From: Candidatus Zhuqueibacterota bacterium
GTDB lineage: Bacteria > Zhuqueibacterota > Zhuqueibacteria > Residuimicrobiales > Oceaniaggregativiventaceae
DNA: 64,000 nt
Direction: 5' to 3'
Assembly (NCBI GenBank): GCA_014728085.1
Contig: WJMF01000208.1
Span: 62,001 to 126,000, forward strand
Shown: positions 1 through 7,372 of the stretch, one piece after another
How positions within the stretch are numbered: the first letter of the stretch is position 1
Layout: every line of letters starts with the position of its first letter
Translations under genes and position numbers: made by a program
The notes under the pieces: model-generated
The model's input: the letters and a program-made list of their open reading frames with translations, nothing else
What the model was told of the DNA's origin: nothing
Databases searched by the model: none

Positions 1-2
1 GT

Positions 3-1007
3 CATGCTTATGTTGGTGGCGGCGATATGCCCAAGGTTGAAAAAGTAAAAACCGGCCTTTTGGGCGCACGGTTGCAAAGAACAAGTCAATATTATCAGGT
101 CAAGACAATTTTACCGGGAGAAAATTGGGTCAACAGCCGTCGTTCACCGCTGACGGAAATCGGTGTTGATGTTTCTGAAGGCGATTATATTTTAGCCGTT
201 AACGGTATTTCCACCAAAGAGATGGATAATATTTACCAACATCTTGCGGACACCCCGGGCAAACAGGTTATCTTAACCGTGAACGACAAGCCCACCGCGA
301 AAGGAAGCCGGGAGGTTATTGTCAAGCCCATCGATGATGAAAGCGACCTTTATTATTACAACTGGGTACAGCAAAATATTAAAAAGGTAGAACAAAAGAG
401 TGACGGTAAAATCGGCTATATCCATATTCCGGATATGGGCGTCTCCGGTTTGAACGAGTTCGTCAAGTATTTTTATCCCCAATTGCGTAAAAAAGCGCTC
501 ATTATCGATGTCAGAGGAAATGGTGGCGGCAACGTTTCTCCCATGATCATAGAAAGGCTGATTCGCGAGCCGGTTATGTTTGAAATGGCCAGAAACACCA
601 CGCCAAGTCCGGATCCTGCAAGCCTGCATATGGGGCCCAAAGCGGTATTAATCAATGAATTTTCCGCATCGGACGGTGATATCTTTCCCTACCGGTTTAA
701 AAAATACGGGCTTGGAAAATTGATCGGTAAACGCACCTGGGGTGGTGTTGTCGGAATTCGGGGAAGTTTGCCGTTGTTGGATGGTGGATATTTATACAAG
801 CCGGAATTTACCGGTTATGATACGGAAGGCAAAGAGTGGGTTATTGAAGGAAGGGGCGTGGAGCCGGATATACAGGTGGACAACGATCCGGCAAAGGAAT
901 TTGCCGGAATTGATCAGCAGCTCAACAAAGCCATCGATGTTCTTTTAAATGAATTGCAGCAGGAAGAACCGGCAATTCCGCACATACCTCCTTTTCCCAA
1001 AAAATAA
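3..1007 (+). CDS. Tricorn-type S41 serine protease, C-terminal part (5' truncated by window)
   Basis: The reading frame is open to the left edge: the codons before the tracked ATG read HAYVGGGD, a stretch typical of tricorn protease homologues just before the PDZ region. The gene therefore starts outside the window and the ATG at 27 is internal. Seen in order: a PDZ-like segment (about residues 40-100 of the visible part), then an S41 core with the 'DVRGNGGG' strand and 'NEFSASDGD', where the Ser before DGD matches the family nucleophile. Tricorn homologues degrade peptides. Many FCB versions carry N-terminal beta-propellers, which cannot be seen here. The protein ends with a short proline-rich tail. 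It is followed by a hairpin shared with the convergent rhaA. The family is secure; the substrate is unknown. Confidence 0.9.
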   Translation, partial: HAYVGGGDMPKVEKVKTGLLGARLQRTSQYYQVKTILPGENWVNSRRSPLTEIGVDVSEGDYILAVNGISTKEMDNIYQHLADTPGKQVILTVNDKPTAKGSREVIVKPIDDESDLYYYNWVQQNIKKVEQKSDGKIGYIHIPDMGVSGLNEFVKYFYPQLRKKALIIDVRGNGGGNVSPMIIERLIREPVMFEMARNTTPSPDPASLHMGPKAVLINEFSASDGDIFPYRFKKYGLGKLIGKRTWGGVVGIRGSLPLLDGGYLYKPEFTGYDTEGKEWVIEGRGVEPDIQVDNDPAKEFAGIDQQLNKAIDVLLNELQQEEPAIPHIPPFPKK

Positions 1008-1021
1008 GCCAGACACTACAA

Positions 1022-1078
1022 AGCCGCAAAACGCCTTAAAAATCAAATTTTTAGTATAAAGCCAGGCGTTTTGCGGCT
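1022..1078. terminator. Bidirectional hairpin between convergent genes
   Basis: A perfect 15-bp inverted repeat (AGCCGCAAAACGCCT at 1022-1036 and its complement at 1064-1078) encloses a smaller 7-bp A/T stem (1037-1043 with 1047-1053). It lies between the stop codons of the plus-strand protease and minus-strand rhaA, where a terminator serving both is expected. No long U-tract follows the outer stem. Confidence 0.6.
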
Positions 1079-1102
1079 ATTATCAAATCGTGTGATGGAG
1101 CC

Positions 1103-2377
1103 CTATCGTTTCAGCAAAACCTCTTTTTCATATTGCTCCACTTTTTCCAGCCACTTTCCGTCTGGGGGAACGTTGTTTTTAAGGCAATAATAATTCCAGA
1201 TCGCACCAGAGGGGAGGGATTTAATATCCTCCATCATTGCGAGTCTTTTGGTAAGATTGCCGTTTTTTTCGGCTTCTTTTAATGTATTCGAGGGTTCCAA
1301 CAGCGCGTTGAGGTATGCTTTAAGGACAGATCGCATACCGATGATCCAGGCAGCGATTCTGTTGACGCTGGCGTCGAAAAAGTCCGTACCGGCATGGACA
1401 CGTGATTGAAAGCCGTTTTGTATTACCGCCCGTGCAATCGCCAGGGAATCATCATTCAGGGTAACAATGTGGTCGCTGTCCCAGCGAACCCCCCTGCTGA
1501 TGTGCAACATGATTTCATCGATGTAAAGCAAAACAGAAGAAATTTTATCCGCGATGGATTCAGTGGGATGAAAATGTCCACTGTCCAGAGTAAGCAGGAC
1601 ATTTTTTTCAATCGCATAGCCGAGATAAAACTCAAACGAACCGACAACGTATGACTCGGATCCAATGCCGAAGAGCTTGCTTTCTACGGTGTCTTTATTG
1701 TGTTTGGGGTCGATCTTTTCAGCAAAGACCTTATCCAGGGCTTGCTTGAGAATCTCTCTGGGCGCATAGCGGTCAGCCGGGGTGTCTTTATAACCATCCG
1801 GAATCCAGACATTGGTGATACAGGCGGTATTTAATTCTTTGCCAAAGTATTCGCCGATTTTTCGGCTGGCGATACAATGTTCGATCCAGAAGTTGCGCAC
1901 ATTGGGGTCACGCGAGGCCAGGGTCAGGCCCTCTTTGACCATGGGGTGGGCAAAACAGCTCGGATTAAAATCGAGACCCAACTCTTGTTCTTTTGCCCAG
2001 TCACACCAGTTTTTAAAATGAGTGGGTTCCAGTTCATTACGGTCGACTTTTTTGCCGTTGGTTTCTGCATAAATCGCATGCAAATTGAGGCGGTGTTTGC
2101 CGGGAACCAGCGACAGGGCCGTTTCGATGTCCCGGCGCAATTCGTCGGCATTTCCAGGTTTTCCGGGATAATCACCAGTGGCCATAATACCGCCATCCGT
2201 GATATCTCCGCCACCTTCGAATCCCCCGACATCATCTCCCTGCCAGCAGTGCATGGAGACAGGTATTTTTTGTAGCTGATTCAGGATTTCGTCGGTATCC
2301 ACCCCCAAAAGGGCAAAGATATCTTTGGCCTGCTCATAAGCATGCTCATAGGTTTTGGCGTTGTCAATTTTAGCCAT
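1103..2377 (-). CDS. rhaA: L-rhamnose isomerase
   Basis: Interconverts L-rhamnose and L-rhamnulose in the cytoplasm, the first step of phosphorylative rhamnose catabolism. The 424 residues match the family length. Recognisable RhaA blocks are 'MHCWQGDDVGGFEG' near residue 43, 'LDSGHFHPTESIADK' with the metal-binding His region, 'RWDSDHI', and 'HAGTDFFDASVNRI'. The ATG is preceded by AAGGAGT at a good distance, so the start is well supported. The gene ahead on the same strand encodes a sialidase-fold lipoprotein 49 bp away, suggesting co-transcription for sugar use. No rhamnulokinase, aldolase or permease is in view; they must lie elsewhere or another route is used. Confidence 0.95.
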   Translation of the reverse strand: MAKIDNAKTYEHAYEQAKDIFALLGVDTDEILNQLQKIPVSMHCWQGDDVGGFEGGGDITDGGIMATGDYPGKPGNADELRRDIETALSLVPGKHRLNLHAIYAETNGKKVDRNELEPTHFKNWCDWAKEQELGLDFNPSCFAHPMVKEGLTLASRDPNVRNFWIEHCIASRKIGEYFGKELNTACITNVWIPDGYKDTPADRYAPREILKQALDKVFAEKIDPKHNKDTVESKLFGIGSESYVVGSFEFYLGYAIEKNVLLTLDSGHFHPTESIADKISSVLLYIDEIMLHISRGVRWDSDHIVTLNDDSLAIARAVIQNGFQSRVHAGTDFFDASVNRIAAWIIGMRSVLKAYLNALLEPSNTLKEAEKNGNLTKRLAMMEDIKSLPSGAIWNYYCLKNNVPPDGKWLEKVEQYEKEVLLKR

Positions 2378-2426
2378 AATTTTACTCCTTTTATAGGTTT
2401 ATATGATCAAGTGTTACAGAAAATCC

Positions 2427-3773
2427 TCAGTATATAAATTGTCGAAAGTTTTTAATCGTATGAAAGGTAATCATGTTACCATCATGTGCATCTTTTGCGA
2501 GGTGATTCCCGGAGCGGCTGACAACATAAAGGTCTTCTCCGTCGATGACCATAGAGGCATAATGCCGTCCCTGTCGTGGTGTTTCGCCCACGGCAACGAG
2601 TGCTGCAAAGCACCAATCAATGCAATTTTTGGAGAAATGCAGTTGCAGACGGTGCCGCTCGTTATTTGGCAAATTGTAACGCTCTTCGGGGAGTTTCCCG
2701 GGGTCGGTCATTGAATCAGTAGATTGCGAACTCAACAACCAGTATTTTTTGCTGATTTGATCATATAGAATATGGAAACGCATTTGGCCTCCGGGACAGG
2801 GAACATAGACCATTTTTTTTCCGGAAGGCGCGGTTTCCAGAAGTGTTGTCATTGTTCCGTCGGCATTTTCTTTAACTTTACAGATGGCGGCAAGATTTGT
2901 ACTGCCCGTATGAGCCCGCATCCACAAATGAAAGGTATTCCCCAGCGGGTCGTACCACAAATGATCCGGATCGGTGAATTGTACCACATTCGCCTCGAGC
3001 CAGCCGATAGCTGCCATTCCCCGATTTTCTGCCGGATACAGCGCTGTTTTGGGATCCATTTTATAGAACGGGACACCAAAACAATCCAATTCACGATAAT
3101 CTACAGCATCTTCGAAAACCAATTCACTGGCAAACGTCCAGTTTTGCGCATTGGTCAGATCGTCACTTGTCCGGGCTCTCATCAATACCGGAGCGATATT
3201 GGCAACCTGCCATGTTTCATAAAACCCGCGGTCGACTCTTTTTTCCATAACCAGATAGATATTGTTTTTGGTATAATGCACATTGCATGCGGATTGATGC
3301 CACTGTTCGTTCTGAGTGAGTTTAACCGGGTCGGACCAGGTAATGCCATTGTCGTCGGATTTTATCACCATGAGATCGTACCCCCGGCCGAGAATGTATA
3401 CCGATTCACCGGCGACAAATGGTCTGGCATGACCAAATGGAAAGTTTCCTCTACGGGTCCAGGATTTACCCGCATCGTCAGAGGTGAAGATCTGTCCCTG
3501 GGAGGTGGCGTTTCTGTGGCTGAGCACCAGCTTGTCACCGGGAAAAGAGTTGACCCCCGGACCGCCGAATTCCATGGTTACAATAAGACGGCCATTCCGA
3601 AGACGCGTAATTCCGGGCGTATAACAGTAGACCGAATCCGGATTCTTTGATTCCGCTATTTTAACAAAATGATCGGCAACCGGCTTTACTCTAAATTGGA
3701 ATTTTTTGCATGCCGGACTGATCAGAGAGACGGAGAGAACGAAAATTAAAATGATAAATAACCGGTATTTCAT
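2427..3773 (-). CDS. Sialidase-fold (BNR/Asp-box) exported lipoprotein
   Basis: A 448-residue protein with a hydrophobic N-terminus ending in 'SPAC', a plausible but non-optimal lipobox, so probably lipid-anchored outside the inner membrane. It carries Asp-box-like motifs 'SDDAGKSWT' (about residue 100) and 'SDDNGITWSDP' (about residue 140), hallmarks of six-bladed sialidase-fold propellers. Such proteins include exo-sialidases and other glycan-active or binding proteins; the catalytic Arg triad cannot be assigned by eye, so the substrate is open. It precedes rhaA on the same strand, hinting at a role in releasing or binding sugars that contain rhamnose. No strong ribosome-binding site precedes the ATG. 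A long plus-strand ORF lies antisense to it but looks like a shadow. Confidence 0.75.
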   Translation of the reverse strand: MKYRLFIILIFVLSVSLISPACKKFQFRVKPVADHFVKIAESKNPDSVYCYTPGITRLRNGRLIVTMEFGGPGVNSFPGDKLVLSHRNATSQGQIFTSDDAGKSWTRRGNFPFGHARPFVAGESVYILGRGYDLMVIKSDDNGITWSDPVKLTQNEQWHQSACNVHYTKNNIYLVMEKRVDRGFYETWQVANIAPVLMRARTSDDLTNAQNWTFASELVFEDAVDYRELDCFGVPFYKMDPKTALYPAENRGMAAIGWLEANVVQFTDPDHLWYDPLGNTFHLWMRAHTGSTNLAAICKVKENADGTMTTLLETAPSGKKMVYVPCPGGQMRFHILYDQISKKYWLLSSQSTDSMTDPGKLPEERYNLPNNERHRLQLHFSKNCIDWCFAALVAVGETPRQGRHYASMVIDGEDLYVVSRSGNHLAKDAHDGNMITFHTIKNFRQFIY

Positions 3774-3847
3774 TGTTCATGCTTTTTTTTATTTATAGTA
3801 GTTAATAAAAGTCGGAATTTCAAGTGAGAAAAACGATAATTAAGCCC

Positions 3848-4792
3848 CTATTGCAGCAGTGTGTTAATGATGTGCGAGAATGCGTTTGCTCCCCGGGTGT
3901 TGAGATGATCACAGTCGTAAAAAAAGCTATCGGGTAATTGCAACGTGCTGTAATCAGCGTAATGCACCCCCGGCGAGGAAGAAAGATCATGGGTTGTTTC
4001 TTTTAGCAACTTCCTGTAGAAAGCGGGAATGCGTTCCCGATAGGTCTCGTGCAGAGGCGGGGTAACAAGCCAGAGTTGTAAGCGGTTTTTATGACAAAAA
4101 GCAGCAATTTTTTTGAGGGACTGCAGCATAATTTCGGATTTGGGAGCAATTCGATCACCGTTATAATAATGCTTTGCAATAATCCATTGAATTCTCTTCA
4201 TTTGGATGTCCGTTCGTATCCGGGTATCATATCCGCCCCAGAAGGCGTAATCGGAGGGCTGTTGTTTTGAACAGGCAATTTTAATCCAGAGATGTAAATT
4301 TTTATATAATTCCAGGGGTATACCGTAATCGAATTTGATCGAGCTGATGATAAAAGGCTGATTCCATTTTCGAATGACGCTTTTTCCGTTTTTATTCAGG
4401 AGCATATAATATTGATCATAGAAATGCATCAAATCTTCCGAGTCGAATAATTTTTCTTCATTGAACTCGCTCAGATTATGCGGACTGGTGGAGAGGATAA
4501 TATTTTTTAGCTGCCGGTTTTTCTGATAGATGAATTTTAGCTTGTAAAAGGTATAAAAGAGCGGCTCGGCAACGATAGCGGCATTAACAGAATTGTGGAT
4601 GTATTCCGGATTAAAGGCAAACTGCGCCTGGGAATCTCCGAGGATCAACGTGTTGATGTCACCGTGCAGATTGAAATGTTCGGGATTTTGAATTTTTTCA
4701 ATAAACATGTTTTTTGTGATGATCGACAACAAGACGAGGGTGACCACCAGCAATATTAAAAATTGGCAGATTTTTTTGATCAGTATTTTCAT
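3848..4792 (-). CDS. SGNH-hydrolase-like membrane-anchored partner of MBOAT
   Basis: A 314-residue protein with one N-terminal membrane segment (about residues 8-26) followed by an extracytoplasmic domain. 'LILGDSQAQFAFNP' near residue 50 resembles the GDS nucleophile block, and 'DCDHLNTRGA' near the C-terminus supplies the DxxH Asp/His pair, so both ends of an SGNH-type catalytic site are visible. It lies 30 bp downstream of an MBOAT acyltransferase gene on the same strand. MBOAT/SGNH pairs (as in alginate AlgI with AlgJ/AlgX, or the DltB/DltD idea) move an acyl group across the membrane and place it on an exported glycan. This gene likely does the transfer step. The acceptor polymer is unknown. 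Confidence 0.72.
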   Translation of the reverse strand: MKILIKKICQFLILLVVTLVLLSIITKNMFIEKIQNPEHFNLHGDINTLILGDSQAQFAFNPEYIHNSVNAAIVAEPLFYTFYKLKFIYQKNRQLKNIILSTSPHNLSEFNEEKLFDSEDLMHFYDQYYMLLNKNGKSVIRKWNQPFIISSIKFDYGIPLELYKNLHLWIKIACSKQQPSDYAFWGGYDTRIRTDIQMKRIQWIIAKHYYNGDRIAPKSEIMLQSLKKIAAFCHKNRLQLWLVTPPLHETYRERIPAFYRKLLKETTHDLSSSPGVHYADYSTLQLPDSFFYDCDHLNTRGANAFSHIINTLLQ

Positions 4793-4822
4793 GACACATG
4801 TCGTCCAAAAGGATATAACGAT

Positions 4823-6262
4823 TTAAAATTGAAAATAGATAAATTCCTGTTTGGTAAAAACGCCGAACATGATAATAGACAACAACAGAATCAGATAAAC
4901 GGACCAGCGCAGGGTTTTCGGTTTGTTGTTTAAAAACTGTCGCATTCTTCGGTGTCTTTGCATCATATGAATGCATTCCATAAACAGGATGGAAAGAACA
5001 GCAATGACAAACTCGGTTTGGTTCAATCCCACGGTATACTGGTGCCAGCTTAAATCAGCGAAAATATTTTTAATGATATAGAGTGCATCAAAAAGATTAT
5101 TGGCTCTGAAAAAGATCCATCCAAAGAGGACGAGATGAAACGTGGTGACAACCTGAATGAGTTTCAACCAGGCCGGGTGTTTATCCAAATGGGTAGAGCG
5201 GATAAATTTTATGCGAAATTTTCCGGTCCAAATGGAGAGAGTGAGATACATGCCGTGCAGCCCTCCCCAGATTACAAAGGTCCAGTCTGCACCGTGCCAG
5301 AGGCCGCTGATCAGAAAGACGATCATCAGGTTGGAATACCAGCGCCATTTGGCAACGCGGTTGCCCCCGAGCGAGATATAGAGATAATCCTTGAACCAGC
5401 TGGAGAGCGATATATGCCAGCGTTTCCAGAATTCCGAAATGTTTTTGGAAAAATAGGGGCGTTTAAAATTATCCATGAGGTCATACCCCATCACCTGGGC
5501 TGCGCCGATAGCGATATCGGAATATCCGGAAAAGTCACAATAGATCTGAAAAGCAAAAAAGTAGGTTGCCACAATGAGGGGAATGCCGGTGTAATCATGG
5601 GCGCTGTTATAAACGCTATCCACCATAACAGCGAGGCGATCCGCTATAACCACCTTTTTAAAAAATCCCCACAGCATAAGTTTTAATCCGTCGGAAACGC
5701 GTTGATAATCAAAACGTTTTTTTTCAAAAAGCTGCGGTAACAAGCGCGTTGATCTTTCGATGGGACCGGCCACCAGTTGCGGGAAAAACGCTACATAGAG
5801 CGCGAATATACCGAGATGTCTTTCCGCCTTTTTTTTGCCCCTGTAAACATCAATGGTATAGCTCAGTGTTTGGAAGGTATAAAAAGATATTCCCACAGGA
5901 AGCAGAAAATCAAAAGCAGGAAAATCGACGAATATATTAAATTGGTTAAACATCGTCAGAACGGATTGGCTGAAAAAGGTATAATATTTGAACAAAAAAA
6001 GCAGACCCAGATTGGAACAGAGACTTGCGATGAGAAAAAATTGCCGGATGCGTGGCTTTGTTTGTTTCTCCATCTGCAGTCCGGCAATGTAATCGATCAT
6101 GGTTGAAAATAGAATTAGAACAATGTATTTAGGATTCCAGCACATATAAAAATAATAGCTGGAGAGCAAAAGAAAAACCCAGCGGTAGCGGGCTTTGAGA
6201 GAAAAGTAGATTGCTACGACAATGGGGAAAAAAACAAGAAAATGTAAAGAGTTAAAAAGCAT
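4823..6262 (-). CDS. MBOAT family O-acyltransferase (AlgI-like)
   Basis: A polytopic inner-membrane protein of 479 residues, the usual AlgI/DltB length. The start 'MLFNSLHFLVFFPIVV' is characteristic of bacterial MBOAT proteins. Family blocks visible include 'FYTFQTLSYTIDVYRGK' (about 125), 'QLVAGPIERSTRLLPQ' (about 163), 'FSGYSDIAIG' (about 245), 'FWKRWHISLSSWFKDYLYI' (about 280) and the catalytic-His region 'GLWHGADWTFVIWGGLHG' (about 320). It probably acetylates an exported polysaccharide or lipid together with the SGNH-like protein encoded 30 bp downstream. There are no synthesis genes for an alginate-like polymer nearby, so the target cannot be inferred. The ribosome-binding site is weak. 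Confidence 0.92.
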   Translation of the reverse strand: MLFNSLHFLVFFPIVVAIYFSLKARYRWVFLLLSSYYFYMCWNPKYIVLILFSTMIDYIAGLQMEKQTKPRIRQFFLIASLCSNLGLLFLFKYYTFFSQSVLTMFNQFNIFVDFPAFDFLLPVGISFYTFQTLSYTIDVYRGKKKAERHLGIFALYVAFFPQLVAGPIERSTRLLPQLFEKKRFDYQRVSDGLKLMLWGFFKKVVIADRLAVMVDSVYNSAHDYTGIPLIVATYFFAFQIYCDFSGYSDIAIGAAQVMGYDLMDNFKRPYFSKNISEFWKRWHISLSSWFKDYLYISLGGNRVAKWRWYSNLMIVFLISGLWHGADWTFVIWGGLHGMYLTLSIWTGKFRIKFIRSTHLDKHPAWLKLIQVVTTFHLVLFGWIFFRANNLFDALYIIKNIFADLSWHQYTVGLNQTEFVIAVLSILFMECIHMMQRHRRMRQFLNNKPKTLRWSVYLILLLSIIMFGVFTKQEFIYFQF

Positions 6263-6476
6263 GCCGGATATCTATCAATGGTTTTGTTGCCATACCTTCT
6301 CTGCAACGAGGACTGTTTTGGTTGAATTGATTGGTATGGAGGCCGCAATGAAATCGTTAATTATGTACACACAACATCAATAGATTGCAGAAATCAGCCT
6401 TTGCTGAAGGATTCGTTCACTCTGAATTCGGAATCCGGGAAAGCCTTTTTAAAACGTGATATGCTTCAGAGAGCAT

Positions 6477-7361
6477 TCAGTTCTTTTTCTCATTTAGAAA
6501 AGGAACCGGTAACGGCGACCGCACATGTAAATCTCTTTGCGGAAAGGGAATTTCAATATTATTTTGCCGAAATTTCCGTACAATAGCGCAATTGATATCG
6601 GAGCGGATAAAATGGTGCCTGGTCGGATCGAGTATCCACACTCTCAACTGAAGGTTCCAGGAAGAGTCGCCGAATTCGCGAAAGATAACATCCGGAGTAG
6701 GGGATTTTAATACATCCTTGTTTTCGTCGGCAATTTCATGCAGGGTTTTTAGAACGAGATCGAGATCTGAATTGTAAGAGACGCCGATATCAACAACCAG
6801 TCTGACTTTGGGATCTCCATGAGACCAATTGACCACCTGGGATGAAATGAATTCCGAATTGGGTACAATGATCGAAATATTATTCAACGAGCGCACCGTG
6901 GTGGAGCGGATGTTGATCTCTTCAACGTCTCCTTCCGTCTGACCGACAATAATGCGATCCCCTACCATGATCGGTTTTTCAAACAACAGAATCAGACCGG
7001 CTACGAAATTGGAGGTAACATTTTGCAGCCCGAATCCGATACCGACCGAGAGCAATCCGAAAATAACGGCCAACCCGCCCAAACTGATATTGATAAACTG
7101 GAAGGCAATGATGACTCCGATGGTGGTTATCGAGTACTCGGTGATTCGTTTCAGCGTATACCGGGTGCCTCTGTCGATATTCATTCTGGAAAGGACCCGA
7201 CTCATAATCATTCGGCTAAACAGGCGGGACATAATTACAAAGAGGATAACCACCACAGTAAAAACGATCAGCGATGCCAGAGTCACATCTGTCTGTTTAA
7301 TTTTAAAAAGAGGAAAATATAAAATATCTTTTAACGCCTGCAAAATGTTGGTGATATCCAT
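6477..7361 (-). CDS. MscS-family mechanosensitive ion channel
   Basis: A small-conductance mechanosensitive channel protein that would open under membrane tension to release solutes. Hydrophobic helices occupy roughly the first 120 residues. The pore-lining TM3 and the start of the beta domain read 'GIGFGLQNVTSNFVAGLILLF', then 'EKPIMVGDRI' and 'GDVEEINIRSTTVRSLNN', all strongly MscS-like. The track starts at 7406, but that start overlaps the upstream gene. The ATG at 7361, preceded by AAAGGGG, gives a 294-residue protein of normal length and is preferred. It begins 11 bp after the stop of the secreted propeller gene, so the two are probably one transcript. Confidence 0.92.
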   Translation of the reverse strand: MDITNILQALKDILYFPLFKIKQTDVTLASLIVFTVVVILFVIMSRLFSRMIMSRVLSRMNIDRGTRYTLKRITEYSITTIGVIIAFQFINISLGGLAVIFGLLSVGIGFGLQNVTSNFVAGLILLFEKPIMVGDRIIVGQTEGDVEEINIRSTTVRSLNNISIIVPNSEFISSQVVNWSHGDPKVRLVVDIGVSYNSDLDLVLKTLHEIADENKDVLKSPTPDVIFREFGDSSWNLQLRVWILDPTRHHFIRSDINCAIVRKFRQNNIEIPFPQRDLHVRSPLPVPFLNEKKN

Positions 7362-7372
7362 CGTATACCCCT

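Noticed and set aside
2772-3650. 292-residue plus-strand ORF opposite the sialidase-fold gene
   Set aside because: No recognisable domain, signal or start; the minus-strand gene has clear Asp boxes and an export signal.
6401-6586. 61-residue ORF downstream of the MBOAT gene
   Set aside because: It runs into the 3' end of mscS on the opposite strand, with no domain or start signal.
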